Source: Kitasatospora sp. MAP12-44
GTDB lineage: Bacteria > Actinomycetota > Actinomycetes > Streptomycetales > Streptomycetaceae
Length of the DNA stretch: 64,000 bases
Assembly (NCBI RefSeq): GCF_029892095.1
Contig: NZ_JARZAE010000004.1
Coordinates: 3,534,001 to 3,598,000, forward strand
Reading direction: 5' to 3'
Shown here: positions 23,785-34,734 of the stretch, piece after piece
How positions within the stretch are numbered: position 1 is the stretch's first letter
How the letters are laid out: every line of letters begins with the position of its first letter
Notes under the pieces: generated by a model
What the model was told of the DNA's origin: nothing
The model's input: the letters and a program-made list of their open reading frames with translations, nothing else
Database searches by the model: none
Made by a program: the position numbers and the translations under genes

Positions 23785-25149
23785 ATGAGCGCGGACAGCG
23801 CACCCACCGACGGACCGCAGCCCGGCTCCCCCGGCCCCGGCCCGTTCGGCGGCAACCCCCTCGGCCACGGCCCCGTCCTGCTGCTGACCGGCGCCCGGCT
23901 GGCCGACGGGCGCGTGGTGGACGTACGGATCAGCGGCGACCGGATCCAGGCCGTCGGCACGGTCGGCAGCCTGGGCCCGCTGCCGCAGACCGCACTGCCC
24001 GCCGGAGCCGCCCACGCGGTGCCCCCGGTGGCCTCCGGGGCCCGGATCGACCTGGCCGGCTACCTGCTGCTGCCCGCCCCCGCGGAGCCGCACGCCCATC
24101 ACGACACCGCCTTCTCCGCCGCGCTGCCGCCGCCCACCGCGGCTGCTCAGCCCGGCCCGCCCCCCGCCGCCGGGGCACCGCGGCTCGCCCGCCCACCGGC
24201 CCCGGAGAGCCCGGCCGAGCTGATCCGCCGGGTCACCGAGGCCTCGCTCACCTCGCTGGGCTACGGCGCCACCGCCCAGCGCACCCACGTCCGGATCGGC
24301 GACGTCCACGGGCTGCGCCGGCTGGAGGCGGTGCTCACCGCGCGCCAGGCCCTGCGCGGACTGGCCGAGCTGCAGGCGGTGGCGGTCCCGCGGCTGCTCA
24401 CCGGGGCGGCCGGCGCCGACGGCCGGGCCGCGCTGCGCGAGGCGCTGCGGCTGGGCGCGGACGCCGTCGGGGGCTGCCCCGAGCTGGACCCGGACCCGGC
24501 GGGCTATGTGCAGGTGCTGGTCGAGGCGGCGCTGGAGTTCGACTGCCCGGTGGATCTGCACACCAGGGGCGCCGAGCCGGCCAAACTGGCCCGCACGGTG
24601 GCCGCGTTGGCCCCGCTGCGCCCCCGGGTCACGCTCGGGCCGTGCGACGCGCTCACGGAGGGCGCGGCGGCCGCGCTGCGAGCGGCCGGGATGCGGGTGG
24701 TCTGCCTGCCGCAGAGCGGCTCCTGCTGTGGAGTGGACGGCCGCCCGGAGGGCCTGCGGCCCGGTCTGGTCCGCGAGCTGGCGGCGGCCCGGGTGCCGCT
24801 GGCGGCCGGCAGTGGCTCGCTGCGGGACGCCGTCAACCCGGTCGGCCGCGCCGACCCGCTGGAGGCCGCCTACCTGCTGGCCGCCTCCGGCGCGCTGAGC
24901 AGCGCCGCCGCGTACGAGGCGGTCAGCCACCAGGCCCGGCTGCTGATGGGCCTGCCCGCGGTCCGGGTGGACGCCGGGTTCCCGGCCGAGCTGCTCGCGG
25001 TGCGCGGCGACAGCCTGGCCGGCGCGCTCTCCGGCGGCCACAGCCGGCTGGTGGTGCACAGCGGACGGGTCGTCAGCCGTACCAGCGCGGTACGCGAGTT
25101 CGCGGACACGGTCGCCCTGGCGCTCCCGCGCCAGAGCGGCCACCACTGA
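23785..25149 (+). CDS. Amidohydrolase-superfamily protein with degenerate active-site motifs
   Basis: A 454-aa TIM-barrel amidohydrolase-like protein related to cytosine deaminase ([10 protein letters not shown] corresponds to the EPHxHLD metal site). Other expected catalytic blocks look altered: the second block reads VDLHTRG, SHC is replaced by GPCD and the late GTDN by GSGS. It may have lost deaminase chemistry or use another metal arrangement. Pro/Gly-rich insertions occur near 1-30 and 115-150. ATG 23785 follows GGGAGGAG; an upstream ATG at 23722 lacks a ribosome site. It converges on the membrane-protein gene with a 4-bp gap. Confidence 0.75.
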   Translation: MSADSAPTDGPQPGSPGPGPFGGNPLGHGPVLLLTGARLADGRVVDVRISGDRIQAVGTVGSLGPLPQTALPAGAAHAVPPVASGARIDLAGYLLLPAPAEPHAHHDTAFSAALPPPTAAAQPGPPPAAGAPRLARPPAPESPAELIRRVTEASLTSLGYGATAQRTHVRIGDVHGLRRLEAVLTARQALRGLAELQAVAVPRLLTGAAGADGRAALREALRLGADAVGGCPELDPDPAGYVQVLVEAALEFDCPVDLHTRGAEPAKLARTVAALAPLRPRVTLGPCDALTEGAAAALRAAGMRVVCLPQSGSCCGVDGRPEGLRPGLVRELAAARVPLAAGSGSLRDAVNPVGRADPLEAAYLLAASGALSSAAAYEAVSHQARLLMGLPAVRVDAGFPAELLAVRGDSLAGALSGGHSRLVVHSGRVVSRTSAVREFADTVALALPRQSGHH

Positions 25150-25153
25150 TCGT

Positions 25154-26659
25154 TCAGCGGTACTCGGCCAGCCGGGGCCGCACGGCGACCAGCGTCAGCC
25201 CCAGGCCCGCCAGCAGCAGGACCAGACCAGCGGTCGTCGCACCGGCCCCGAGGTCGCCGTCGGACTGCGCGACCGCCTGGTCGAAGGCCTTCTGGTTGAT
25301 CCCGATGACGTCCGAGAAGGCGTCCGAGAGCAGACCGAAGTCGGCGTTCGACTGCCCCGGGGCGTTGCCGGTGTCGAAGGTGACGGCGTCGGCGAGGCGG
25401 CCCTGGGTGTTCAGCAGGCGCAGCTTGTGGTCGTCCGCCTGGTAGGTCTGGAACGTCGACAGCACCTTGTCCGCGGCGGCCTGCTCACCGGGGAAGGTGA
25501 TGTTGCGCAGCTCCGTGCCGAGGTAGCCACCGAAGCCCACCTGCTTCGGGTCGGCCTGGAGGGCCATGGCCCGCTCGTTGAGGTCGCCGCTGTAGGCGGC
25601 CAGATCGGCGCCGTCGATCGTCGCGATCGACTGCGTCTTGTCGAAGAAGCTCCGCTCGTAGCCGGCGGCCCCGGCCGGGTCGCTGAGGTAGCGGCTCTCG
25701 TCCGCGTTGCTGTCGTAGGCCACCGCACGGGCCCGGCTGAGCGCGATCACCGAGTCGTAGGCGCTGCTCTTGGCCACCTTCAGGTGCTGGTCGGCCCCGG
25801 AGACCAGCGAGAGCCCGTAGACCAGGCCGGCCGCGGTGAGCACCAGGGCGAGCGCCAGCGGCGGGCTGACCAGCCGGCGGTAGCGCACGGTGAGGGTGCG
25901 CTGCAGCGCGCCGAGGGCGAGCAGGGCGAGCACCCCGAAGGCCAGCAGCCACCACCAGCCGGCCGCCAGGTCGGACCGCTGCGAGGCGTAACTGCCGTCC
26001 ACGGTGGCCTCGCTGGCGGCCGCCACCTGGTCGGCGCCGGGCAGCAGCTGCTGGCGCAGCAGGCCGGTGGCCTGCCGGTAGGCGTCCAGCGCGTCGGCGG
26101 ACGGCTTGCCCGGCTGGTCCTTGCCCTGGTCCTCCAGCAGCTCGGATCGGGCCACCAGGGCCTCGTACTGGCCCAGCGCGCCGAGCACCGAGGCGACCGC
26201 GCGCTGCGCCGCCGGGTCCCCGGCGGCGGCCGCGGTGGCCTGCTGGAGGTCGCCGTCGGCCTGCGCGCGGCGCTGCTCGTAGACGTCCTGGGTGGCCTTG
26301 CGGCGTCCGGCGTCGGCCGGATCGGCGCCGACCAGCAGCAGGTTGGCCGCCTGGGCGTCCATGTCGCTGAGCGCGAAGTACAGGTCGGAGGCCCGGACGG
26401 CCTGCGGCGCGGCCCGGTGCCCGATGGTGTCGATGCTGCCGCGCGCGCCGCCGAGCACGGTGGCGGCGACCGCGCCGAAGGCCACCAGCGCGACCAGGCA
26501 GAGCGCGGTCAGCGCCCGCACCCGGCGCGGGGTGGTCCAGCCGCCGCCGAGCGCCGTCCGCAGCAGCTGCGGGACGGACCTGCTGCGGACGCTACCCGAC
26601 GCCGTCTCCCCCGACGAGGTCTTCCCCGGTGCAACCCTCGTTCTGACTCCCGCTGCCAT
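25154..26659 (-). CDS. Large membrane protein with two extracytoplasmic helical loops, function unknown
   Basis: 501 aa, not assigned to a named family. A Ser/Arg-rich cytoplasmic N terminus (1-45) precedes four hydrophobic segments (about 47-70, 235-253, 268-290 and 475-495). Between TM1 and TM2, and between TM3 and TM4, lie Ala/Gln/Asp-rich helical loops resembling four-helix sensory domains (SDLYFALSDMDAQAANLLLVGA; SRARAVAYDSNADESRYL). This looks like a duplicated sensor layout, but there is no kinase, HAMP or methylation domain. It lies downstream of kdpE in the same direction (136 bp), so it may belong to that regulon. Confidence 0.7.
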   Translation of the reverse strand: MAAGVRTRVAPGKTSSGETASGSVRSRSVPQLLRTALGGGWTTPRRVRALTALCLVALVAFGAVAATVLGGARGSIDTIGHRAAPQAVRASDLYFALSDMDAQAANLLLVGADPADAGRRKATQDVYEQRRAQADGDLQQATAAAAGDPAAQRAVASVLGALGQYEALVARSELLEDQGKDQPGKPSADALDAYRQATGLLRQQLLPGADQVAAASEATVDGSYASQRSDLAAGWWWLLAFGVLALLALGALQRTLTVRYRRLVSPPLALALVLTAAGLVYGLSLVSGADQHLKVAKSSAYDSVIALSRARAVAYDSNADESRYLSDPAGAAGYERSFFDKTQSIATIDGADLAAYSGDLNERAMALQADPKQVGFGGYLGTELRNITFPGEQAAADKVLSTFQTYQADDHKLRLLNTQGRLADAVTFDTGNAPGQSNADFGLLSDAFSDVIGINQKAFDQAVAQSDGDLGAGATTAGLVLLLAGLGLTLVAVRPRLAEYR

Positions 26660-26795
26660 GGCCCGCGCGTCCCTTCCCCCTGTGGTACTCCCCCTGACGG
26701 GGTGCGGAGATCAATTCTGCTCCGCCCTGACGTTCCCTTGGCGACCGGGGTCCCCGTCCTGACGCATCATGAGCGCCTCCCCTGCCACGCCGCGG

Positions 26796-27479
26796 TCAGG
26801 GCTCGTAGCGGTAGCCGATCCCGGGCTCGGTGAGCAGGTGCCGCGGACGGGCCGGGTCTCGCTCCAACTTCCGTCGCAGGCCCGCGAGATAGACCCGCAG
26901 ATAGTTGCCGCGGTGCTCGTGCTCGGGCCCCCAGACGGCCCGCAGGATCTGCCGGCCGGGCAGCAGCCGGCCCGGGTTGGCCAGCAGCATGCTGAGGATC
27001 CGCCACTCGGTCGGGGTCAGCCGCACCTGCCCGGCCGCGCCGTCCGCCCGGAGCACCGTGCAGGCCACCAGGTCGACCACGTGCTCGCCGATCACCACCT
27101 GCGCGGTCGGCTCGGTACCGACCGGGCGGCGCAGCACCGCGCGCAGCCGGGCGAAGAGCTCGTCCATCAGGAACGGCTTGGTGACGTAGTCGTCCGCGCC
27201 CGCGTCCAGGGCCTGGATCTTGTCGTCCGCGCCGCTGCGGCCGGAGAGCACGATGATCGGCGCCGGATGGCGGCTGCGCAGCCGGTGGATCACCTCGACA
27301 CCGTCCAGGTCCGGCAGGCCGAGGTCGAGCAGCACGGCGTCCGGCCGGCTCTGCTCGGCGGCCTCCAGCGCGCCGCCGCCGGTCTCGGCGGTGGCCACCT
27401 CGTACTTGCGGGCCCGCAGGTTGATCCGCAGCGCGCGCAGCAGTTGCGGTTCGTCGTCGACGACCAGGATGTGTGTCAT
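26796..27479 (-). CDS. kdpE: KdpE, OmpR-family response regulator of the potassium ATPase operon
   Basis: 227 aa. Receiver domain (1-115) with phospho-acceptor Asp in DAVLLDLGLPDLDGVE and the Lys of YVTKPF, followed by an OmpR/PhoB winged helix (about 130-225; LTPTEWRILSMLL, HRGNYLRVYLAGLRRKLE). Its start overlaps the kdpD stop (ATGA), so the two proteins are made together. It is expected to activate kdpFABC when K+ is scarce or osmolarity changes. Confidence 0.95.
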   Translation of the reverse strand: MTHILVVDDEPQLLRALRINLRARKYEVATAETGGGALEAAEQSRPDAVLLDLGLPDLDGVEVIHRLRSRHPAPIIVLSGRSGADDKIQALDAGADDYVTKPFLMDELFARLRAVLRRPVGTEPTAQVVIGEHVVDLVACTVLRADGAAGQVRLTPTEWRILSMLLANPGRLLPGRQILRAVWGPEHEHRGNYLRVYLAGLRRKLERDPARPRHLLTEPGIGYRYEP

Positions 27480-30082
27480 GCCCCCTCCTCGGCGGCCGGC
27501 AGGGTGAGCAGCATGGTGGTGCCGCCGCCCGGGGTGTCCTCGACCTCCAGGGTTCCGCCCATCGCCTCGGCCAGGCCGCGGGAGAGCGCGAGGCCCAGGC
27601 CCACGCCGGTGGTGTTGTCGGTGTCGCCCAGGCGCTGGAACGGCAGGAAGACCCGGGCGCGGTCGGCGGCCGGGATGCCCGGGCCGCGGTCGGCGATCCG
27701 GATCTCGACGCGGTCCAGGTGGACGCTGGCGCTGACCAGCACGGGGGCGCCGGGGGCGTTGTGGCGCAGCGCGTTGGTGATCACGTTGGCCAGCACCCGC
27801 TCCAGCAGCGGCGGGTCGGCGAGCACCGGCGGCACCTCGGCGAGGTCGAGCGCCTGGACGGGCGCGTCAAAGGGGGTGCGACCCGCAGGGTCTCCGGCAA
27901 GGGTGGTGGCGGGCGACGGGGGGGCGGAGAGCGAGTCCAGGGCGCGCGGCAGCACCTCGTCCAGGTGGACGGGCGTCAGGTGCAGGGTGAGCGCGCCGGC
28001 CTGCAGGCGGCTCATGTCGAGCAGGTTGTCGACCAGCCGGGTCAGCTTGATCAGCGACTCGTCGGCGGTGGCCAGCAGTTCGGCCTGGTCCTCGGGCGAG
28101 AACTCGACGTCCGGGCTGCGCAGCGAGCCGACCGAGGCCAGAGCGGCGGCCAGCGGGGTGCGCAGGTCGTGGCTGACGGCGGCCAGCAGCGCGGTGCGCA
28201 TCCGGTCCGCCGCCTTGATCGGCTCCACCTCGGCGGCCACCGCCGCCAGTCGGTCGCGCTCTAGGGCGGCGGCGACATGGGCGGCGAACGCGGTCAGCAC
28301 CCGCTGCTCGTCGGCGGGCAGCCTGCGGCCGGAGAGGATGAGCAACGCGCCCGCCCCGACCGGCACTTCGGTGACCTCCCGGTCGCGCGCCGAGGCGGGC
28401 TGCCCCTGCGCGTCGCTGCGGGCGATCACCTCACCGCTCTCCCGGGAGAGCAGCGCGACCGAGTCGAGCCCGAAGGTCGTCCGGGACTGCTCGAGCAGCG
28501 TCGGGATGGCGGATCCGCCACCGTTCCCGCCCCCGTCGTGGCGGCGCAGCACGGTGCCGGCCAGGGTGCTGAGCGTCTCGGCCTCGGCGGTGGCGCGGGC
28601 GGCGCGAACGGTCTGCCGGGTGGCCCGGTCCACCACGGTGGAGACGGTGAGCGCGACCACCGCGAAGACCACCAGGGCGATGACGTTGTTCGGCTCGCCG
28701 ATGGTGAAGGTGTGGATGGGCGGGATGAAGTAGTAGTTGAGCAGCAGCGAGGCGATCAGCGAGGCCACCAGCGCGGAGGCCGATCCACCGAGCAACGCGA
28801 CGGCCACCACGCCGAGTTGGAAGAGCAGCGCGACGGTGGTCAGGTTCAGGCTGTCGCGTGTCTGGGAGAGGACGGCGGTGAGCGCGAAGGGCAGCAGCAG
28901 GCCGGAGGTGAAGCCCGCGATCGTCCGGCCCCGGGAGTGCCGGCGGCCGAGCGAGGGGAGTCGGCCGCGGCCGGTGAACTCGTGGGTGACCATGTGGACG
29001 TCGATGTCCTCGGAGGCGTCCACGGTGGTCTCGCCGATGCCGGGCCCGGTCAGGAAGCGGGTGATCCGGCCGCGCCGGCTGGTGCCGAGCACCAGCTGGG
29101 TGGCGTGCATGGCGCGGGCGAAGTCGAGCAGCGCGGTGGGGATGTCGTCGCCGATCACCACGTGGTAGCTGCCGCCCAGACTCTCCACCAGCTGGCGCTG
29201 GTTGGCGAGCGCACCCGGCGACGCCCCGGCGAGGCCGTCGCTGCGGGTGATGTGCACGGCCAGCAGCTCGCCGCCGGCGGTGCGGTCGGCGATCCTGGCG
29301 GCGCGGCGCACCAGCGTCTCGCCCTCAGGGCCGCCGGTGAGGGCGACCACGACGCGCTCGCGGGTCTCCCAGACGCGGTCGATGTTGTGCGCGGCGCGGT
29401 AGTCGCGCAGGCCCTCGTCCACCCGTCCGGCCACCCAGAGCAGGGCCAGCTCGCGCAGCGCGGTGAGGTTGCCGACCCGGAAGTAGTTGGAGAGCGCGGC
29501 GTCCACCTTCTCGGCCTTGTAGACGTTGCCGTGGGCCATCCGGCGGCGCAGCGCCTGGGGGGCCATGTCGACCAGTTCGATCTGGTCGGCGCGGCGGACC
29601 ACCTCGTCGGGGACGGTCTCACGCTGGGGAATGCCGGTGATCTTCTGGACCACGTCGTTGAGGCTTTCCAGGTGCTGGATGTTGACGGTGGTGATGACGT
29701 CGATCCCGGCGGCGAGCAGTTCCTCGATGTCCTGCCAGCGCTTGGCGTTGCGCCCGCCGGGGATGTTGGTGTGGGCGAGCTCGTCGACCAGCGCGACCGA
29801 GGGCCTGCGGGCGAGCAGCGCGTCGATGTCCATCTCGCGGAAGTCGGCGTCCCGGTAGCTGCGGGTCAGCCGGGGGACGACGTCCAGGCCGTCCAGCATG
29901 TTCTCGGTGTGCCGGCGGCCGTGGCACTCGATCCAGCCCACCACCACGTCCGCGCCGCGCTCCTGTCTGCGCCTTGCCTCGTCCAGCATCCGGTAGGTCT
30001 TTCCCACACCGGGGGCCGAGCCGAGATACACCCGCAGCCGGCCGCGCCGGGGTGAGGTGTCGGAGGCGAGATCGCGGGCCAT
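27476..30082 (-). CDS. kdpD: KdpD, potassium-sensing histidine kinase
   Basis: 868 aa. N-terminal KdpD domain with Walker A (GSAPGVGKT, about 22-30) and VDELAHTN; a universal-stress-protein-like domain (about 245-370); four closely spaced TM helices (about 400-490); a GAF-like region; HisKA with AVSHDLRTPL (phospho-His near 640); HATPase_c with DRGPGIP and GVGLGLAL. Full length for the family. In other bacteria the USP domain is a target of c-di-AMP. It lies 101 bp after kdpC and overlaps kdpE by 4 nt. Confidence 0.95.
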   Translation of the reverse strand: MARDLASDTSPRRGRLRVYLGSAPGVGKTYRMLDEARRRQERGADVVVGWIECHGRRHTENMLDGLDVVPRLTRSYRDADFREMDIDALLARRPSVALVDELAHTNIPGGRNAKRWQDIEELLAAGIDVITTVNIQHLESLNDVVQKITGIPQRETVPDEVVRRADQIELVDMAPQALRRRMAHGNVYKAEKVDAALSNYFRVGNLTALRELALLWVAGRVDEGLRDYRAAHNIDRVWETRERVVVALTGGPEGETLVRRAARIADRTAGGELLAVHITRSDGLAGASPGALANQRQLVESLGGSYHVVIGDDIPTALLDFARAMHATQLVLGTSRRGRITRFLTGPGIGETTVDASEDIDVHMVTHEFTGRGRLPSLGRRHSRGRTIAGFTSGLLLPFALTAVLSQTRDSLNLTTVALLFQLGVVAVALLGGSASALVASLIASLLLNYYFIPPIHTFTIGEPNNVIALVVFAVVALTVSTVVDRATRQTVRAARATAEAETLSTLAGTVLRRHDGGGNGGGSAIPTLLEQSRTTFGLDSVALLSRESGEVIARSDAQGQPASARDREVTEVPVGAGALLILSGRRLPADEQRVLTAFAAHVAAALERDRLAAVAAEVEPIKAADRMRTALLAAVSHDLRTPLAAALASVGSLRSPDVEFSPEDQAELLATADESLIKLTRLVDNLLDMSRLQAGALTLHLTPVHLDEVLPRALDSLSAPPSPATTLAGDPAGRTPFDAPVQALDLAEVPPVLADPPLLERVLANVITNALRHNAPGAPVLVSASVHLDRVEIRIADRGPGIPAADRARVFLPFQRLGDTDNTTGVGLGLALSRGLAEAMGGTLEVEDTPGGGTTMLLTLPAAEEGA

Positions 30083-30183
30083 CAGTCCTCTTCAGGAATA
30101 CGGGAACAGGGGCGGAAACGCGGACCGACCGGCCCGGGCACAAAGCCTGGGCCGGTCAGCCGGTCAATCATGCTGCGTTGTGC

Positions 30184-30843
30184 TCACTTGGTCTCGCTGA
30201 GTGCCTTGTTGAGCAGGACGACGTTGACGCCGGGGTCGCCGAGGAAGCCCAGCGAACGGCTGTCGGTGTACTTGGCGACCAGCGCGGCCACCGTGTCGGT
30301 GGACAGGCCGCGGGCCTTGGCGACCCGGGCGGTCTGCTCCTTGGCGTAGGCCGGGGAGATGTCCGGGTCCAGGCCCGAGCCCGAGGCGGTCAGCGCGTCG
30401 GCCGGCACGGTGGCCGGGTCGACGCCGTCGAACGCGGCGTCCGCGGCCCGGCGGTCGTTGACGTCCTTCAGCAGCGTCGCGTCGTTGGGGCCCAGGTTGG
30501 AGGGCGAGGAGCTGTGCGGGTCGTAGCCCGCGCCGGCCGCCGAGGGACGCGGCTGGAACCACTTCGGGTCCGGCTGCGCCTGCTCGTTGGGGTCGTTGCC
30601 CGTTGTTGAACCAGAAGCAGCAGTCTTCTTCGGCAGGTTGTAGTTCTGCCCCAGCAGGCTGGAGCCGATCTCCTTGCCGTCCGCGGACTTCACGATCGAC
30701 CCGTTGGCCTTGGCGCTGAACGCGACCTGGCTGACGCCGGTCACCAGCAGCGGGTACAGCACCCCCAGGATCACGGTCATCACCAGCAGGAGGCGCAGCG
30801 CGCTCAGATGTGTACGGATGGAGGTGGGCAGTGGCTTGGACAT
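30184..30843 (-). CDS. kdpC: KdpC, potassium-transporting ATPase subunit C
   Basis: 219 aa. One N-terminal TM helix (about 16-38, LLLVMTVILGVLYPLLVTGV) and a periplasm-facing domain with QPRPSAAG and LDPDISPAYAKEQTARVAKARG, the conserved KdpC blocks. KdpC holds the KdpA/KdpB complex together and modulates ATP affinity. ATG 30843 follows aaggagaa. The gap to kdpB is 24 bp. Confidence 0.95.
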   Translation of the reverse strand: MSKPLPTSIRTHLSALRLLLVMTVILGVLYPLLVTGVSQVAFSAKANGSIVKSADGKEIGSSLLGQNYNLPKKTAASGSTTGNDPNEQAQPDPKWFQPRPSAAGAGYDPHSSSPSNLGPNDATLLKDVNDRRAADAAFDGVDPATVPADALTASGSGLDPDISPAYAKEQTARVAKARGLSTDTVAALVAKYTDSRSLGFLGDPGVNVVLLNKALSETK

Positions 30844-30867
30844 GAGGTGGGTTCTCCTTCCGTGTCT

Positions 30868-32982
30868 TTAGCGCAGGCCGGGAATGAACTGAACGATAAG
30901 GTCGATCGCCTTGATTCCGACGAACGGCACGATCAGGCCGCCGACGCCGTAGATCAGGATGTTGCGTCGCAGCATGGAACTGGCGTCGGAGGGGCGGTAC
31001 TTGACGCCGCGCAGGGCGAGCGGGATGAGGCCGATGATGACCAGTGCGTTGAAGATGATCGCCGAGGTGATCGCCGACTTGGGGCTGTGCAGCGCCATGA
31101 TGTTCAGGTGGTTCAGCCCCGGGTAGACGGAGGCGAACATCGCCGGGATGATCGCGAAGTACTTCGCGACGTCGTTGGCGATCGAGAATGTGGTCAGCGC
31201 GCCGCGGGTGATCAGGAGCTGCTTGCCGATCTCGACGATCTCGATCAGCTTGGTGGGGTTGGAGTCGAGGTCCACCATGTTGCCGGCCTCCTTGGCCGCC
31301 ATGGTGCCGGTGTTCATCGCCACACCGACGTCGGCCTGCGCCAGCGCCGGGGCGTCGTTGGTGCCGTCACCCGTCATCGCGACGAGCTTGCCGCCCTCCT
31401 GCTCCTTCTTGATCAGCGCCATCTTGTCCTCGGGCGTGGCCTCGGCGAGGAAGTCGTCCACGCCCGCCTCGTCCGCGATCGCCTTGGCGGTCAGCGGGTT
31501 GTCACCCGTGATCATGATGGTCTTGATGCCCATCCGGCGCAGCTCGTCGAAGCGCTCGCGCATGCCCTCCTTGACGACGTCCTTGAGGTAGATGACGCCG
31601 AGGACGCGGGCGGGTGCGGTGCCGGCCTTGGCGGCCACCACCAGCGGGGTGCCGCCGGCCGCGGAGATCCCGTCGACCAGGGCGCTCACGTCGGTTCCGA
31701 CGGTGCCGCCGTTGTCGGTGACCCAGGTGGCGACCGAGGCGGCCGCGCCCTTGCGCACCGCGTGGATTCCTTCGGGCTCGTCGAGGTCGACTCCGGACAT
31801 CCGGGTCTGCGCGGTGAAGGGGACCCAGGTGGCGTGCGTCAACTCGCCCTGGGTGCGGGCCCGCAGGCCGTACCCGGTCTTGGCGAGCACCACGATCGAG
31901 CGGCCCTCGGGCGTCTCGTCCGCGAGGCTGGACAGCTGCGCGGCATCCGCGAGCTCGTCGACGGCGACGCCGTTGGCGGGCTGGAACTCGGCGGCCTGGC
32001 GGTTGCCGAGGGTGATGGTGCCGGTCTTGTCGAGCAGCAGGGTGTTGACGTCGCCGGCGGCCTCGACCGCGCGGCCCGACATGGCCAGCACGTTGCGCTG
32101 CACCAGGCGGTCCATGCCGGCGATGCCGATCGCGGAGAGCAGCGCGCCGATCGTGGTGGGGATCAGCGCCACGATCAGCGCCACCAGCACGACCATGGTC
32201 TGCGGGGCGCCCGCGAAGGTCGCCATCGGCTGCAGCGCCGCCACCGTCACCAGGAACACGATGGTCAGCGAGGCCAGCAGGATGTTCAGCGCGATCTCGT
32301 TGGGCGTCTTCTGCCGGGCCGCGCCCTCGACCAGCGCGATCATCCGGTCGATGAAGGACTTGCCGGGCTCCGAGGCGATCTTGACGACGATCCGGTCGGA
32401 CAGCACCTTGGTGCCGCCGGTGACCGCCGAGCGGTCACCGCCCGACTCGCGGATCACCGGCGCGGACTCGCCCGTGATCGCCGACTCGTCCACCGAGGCG
32501 ACACCCTCGACGACGTCGCCGTCGCCCGGGATGATCTCGCCGGCCTCGGCGACCACGTGGTCCCCCAGGCGCAGCTCCGTGGCGGCCACGGACTCCTCGG
32601 CCTGGGAGGCGGGCCAGTCCAGCAGCCGGCGGGCCATTGTGTCGGTCTTGGTGCGGCGCAGGGTTTCGGCCTGCGCCTTGCCGCGGCCCTCGGCGACGGC
32701 CTCCGCCAGGTTGGCGAAGATCGTGGTCAGCCAGAGCCAGGCGGTGATCGCCCAGGCGAACACGCTGGGGCTGGCGATCGCGGCCACCGTGGTGACCAGC
32801 GAGCCGACCTCGACCACGAACATGACCGGGTTCTTGACCATCACCCGGGGGTCGAGCTTGCGGATCGCGTCGGGGACCGCCGCGAGCAGCACCTTGGGGT
32901 CCAGCAGATTGGACGCCACCCGGTGGGTGGGGGCCTGCTCCTCCTGGACGGGGGGCGGGGAGACGAGTGTGGGGGTGGACAT
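30868..32982 (-). CDS. kdpB: KdpB, P-type ATPase subunit for potassium
   Basis: 704 aa. P-type ATPase hallmarks are all present: TGES (actuator), [10 protein letters not shown] (phosphorylated Asp), [10 protein letters not shown] and [16 protein letters not shown] (hinge). About seven TM helices. The start is ATG 32982, sharing one base with the kdpA stop (TGATG). The N-terminal Ser of the TGES motif, known to be phosphorylated for inhibition in E. coli, is conserved. Confidence 0.96.
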   Translation of the reverse strand: MSTPTLVSPPPVQEEQAPTHRVASNLLDPKVLLAAVPDAIRKLDPRVMVKNPVMFVVEVGSLVTTVAAIASPSVFAWAITAWLWLTTIFANLAEAVAEGRGKAQAETLRRTKTDTMARRLLDWPASQAEESVAATELRLGDHVVAEAGEIIPGDGDVVEGVASVDESAITGESAPVIRESGGDRSAVTGGTKVLSDRIVVKIASEPGKSFIDRMIALVEGAARQKTPNEIALNILLASLTIVFLVTVAALQPMATFAGAPQTMVVLVALIVALIPTTIGALLSAIGIAGMDRLVQRNVLAMSGRAVEAAGDVNTLLLDKTGTITLGNRQAAEFQPANGVAVDELADAAQLSSLADETPEGRSIVVLAKTGYGLRARTQGELTHATWVPFTAQTRMSGVDLDEPEGIHAVRKGAAASVATWVTDNGGTVGTDVSALVDGISAAGGTPLVVAAKAGTAPARVLGVIYLKDVVKEGMRERFDELRRMGIKTIMITGDNPLTAKAIADEAGVDDFLAEATPEDKMALIKKEQEGGKLVAMTGDGTNDAPALAQADVGVAMNTGTMAAKEAGNMVDLDSNPTKLIEIVEIGKQLLITRGALTTFSIANDVAKYFAIIPAMFASVYPGLNHLNIMALHSPKSAITSAIIFNALVIIGLIPLALRGVKYRPSDASSMLRRNILIYGVGGLIVPFVGIKAIDLIVQFIPGLR

Positions 32983-34643
32983 CAGTGCAGACCCTCCGCG
33001 AGCGGCCCGAGAGCCAGGGCAGGGAAGTAGGTGAGGCCGACGACGATCAGGACGACGCCCGACAGCAGACCGACGAACAGGGGCTTGTGGGTGGGCAGCG
33101 TGCCCTCGGTGGCCGGGACCGGCTGCTGGCGGGCCAGCGACCCGGCCAGCGCCAACACGAAGATCATCGGCAGGAACCGCCCGAAGACCATCGCCAACCC
33201 CAGCGCGGTGTCCCACCACGGGGAGGTCACCGTCAGACCGCCGAACGCCGACCCGTTGTTGTTGGCCGCCGACGTGAACGCATACAGCACCTCGGAGAAG
33301 CCATGCGGCCCCGAGGCCTGCATATTCGCCCGCTCACCGCCCAGCGCCATCGCGACACCCGTGCCGATCAGCACGATCGCCGGCGTGGTCAGGATGTACA
33401 GCGAGGCGAACTTCATCTCCCGCCCGCCCAGCTTCTTGCCCAGGTACTCCGGCGTACGACCGACCATCAGGCCCGCCACGAACACCGCCACGATCGCCAG
33501 GATCAGCATCCCGTACAGACCCGAACCAGTACCACCAGGAGCGATCTCACCGAGCATCATGTCGAAGATCGCCACCCCGCCGCCGCCCGGCGTCAGCGAG
33601 TCATGCGCCGCGTCCACCGCACCGGTGGACGTCAGCGTCGTCGAGGACGCGAACAGCGACGAGGCCGCGATACCGAAGCGGACCTCCTTGCCCTCCATCG
33701 CCGCACCGGCCGCCTGCAGCGCCACACCGCCGTGACCGGACTCGAAGAACGTCATCAGCGCGGCCGACCCGGCCCAGAACAGGCCCATCACCGACACGAT
33801 CGCGTAGCCCTGGCGGTGGTCGCCCACCATCTTGCCGAAGGTGCGCGGCAGCGAGAAGGAGATCACCAGCAGCAGGAAGATCTCCAGCCAGTTGGTGAAC
33901 CCGGTCGGGTTCTCGAAGGGGTGCGCCGAGTTGGCGTTGAAGAACCCGCCGCCGTTGGTGCCCAGCTCCTTGATGACCTCCTGCGAGGCCACCGGACCAC
34001 CCGGGATCGACTGGGTGTCGCCGCCCAGCGTCGCCAGGTCGTGGAAACCGTGGAAGTTCTGGATCACACCGTTGGCGACCAGCACCAGACCGAACACGAT
34101 CGACAGCGGCAGCAGCAGCCGCAGGCAGATCCGGGTCAGGTCCACCCAGAAGTTGCCCACCCGGTCGGTGCGGGAGCGCGTGAAGCCGCGGATCAGCGTC
34201 GCCACGATCGCGATGCCCACCGCCGCCGACACGAAGTTCTGCACGGTGAGGCCGACCATCTGGACCGTGTGGCCCAGCGTCGCCTCACCGGCGTAGTCCT
34301 GCCAGTTGGTGTTGGTGACGAACGAGATCGCGGTGTTCCACGCCCCGTGCGGCCCCACGGCCTTGAAGCCGAGGTTGAGCATCAGGTGGTTCTGCACCCG
34401 CTGCAGCCCGTACAGGAACAGCACGGACACCAGCGAGAACGCCAGCACCGACCGCAGATACACCGGCCAACGCTGATCCGCGTCCCCGTCCACCCCGATC
34501 GTCCTGTAGATGCCGCGCTCGACCCGCAGGTGCTTCGCGGTCGTCAGCAGCTTGGCGATGTAGTCGCCGAGGGGGCGGTAGCACAGGGCCAGCGCTCCCA
34601 CCAGTGCAAGGGCCTGCATCCAGCCGGCCAAAGTCGAGCCCAT
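32982..34643 (-). CDS. kdpA: KdpA, potassium-binding and translocating subunit
   Basis: 553 aa and about ten TM helices. Conserved filter loops typical of the KtrB/TrkH-like SKT fold are visible, for example [32 protein letters not shown] and [15 protein letters not shown]. It selects K+ and hands it to KdpB. ATG 34643 lies one base after the kdpF stop. Confidence 0.96.
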   Translation of the reverse strand: MGSTLAGWMQALALVGALALCYRPLGDYIAKLLTTAKHLRVERGIYRTIGVDGDADQRWPVYLRSVLAFSLVSVLFLYGLQRVQNHLMLNLGFKAVGPHGAWNTAISFVTNTNWQDYAGEATLGHTVQMVGLTVQNFVSAAVGIAIVATLIRGFTRSRTDRVGNFWVDLTRICLRLLLPLSIVFGLVLVANGVIQNFHGFHDLATLGGDTQSIPGGPVASQEVIKELGTNGGGFFNANSAHPFENPTGFTNWLEIFLLLVISFSLPRTFGKMVGDHRQGYAIVSVMGLFWAGSAALMTFFESGHGGVALQAAGAAMEGKEVRFGIAASSLFASSTTLTSTGAVDAAHDSLTPGGGGVAIFDMMLGEIAPGGTGSGLYGMLILAIVAVFVAGLMVGRTPEYLGKKLGGREMKFASLYILTTPAIVLIGTGVAMALGGERANMQASGPHGFSEVLYAFTSAANNNGSAFGGLTVTSPWWDTALGLAMVFGRFLPMIFVLALAGSLARQQPVPATEGTLPTHKPLFVGLLSGVVLIVVGLTYFPALALGPLAEGLH

Positions 34644-34644
34644 G

Positions 34645-34734
34645 TCAGAACTTCTCCGGGAAGATCAGCGCCACGACCAGATAGCCGACCAGCGCGACAG
34701 CGACGATGAGACCTGCGATGTTCTCGGCACTCAC
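34645..34734 (-). CDS. kdpF: KdpF, small stabilising subunit of the Kdp ATPase
   Basis: 29 aa from GTG 34734, reading [20 protein letters not shown] and ending FPEKF: one TM helix followed by the conserved FPEKF-type tail of KdpF. It stabilises the KdpABC complex. The GTG overlaps the stop of another tiny membrane ORF (GTGA), and its own stop is one base before kdpA. Confidence 0.9.
   Translation of the reverse strand: MSAENIAGLIVAVALVGYLVVALIFPEKF

Noticed and set aside
23109..23960. 283-codon ORF containing L33
   Set aside because: Its upstream part reads through two tRNA genes; only the last 54 codons match L33, with a GTG start.
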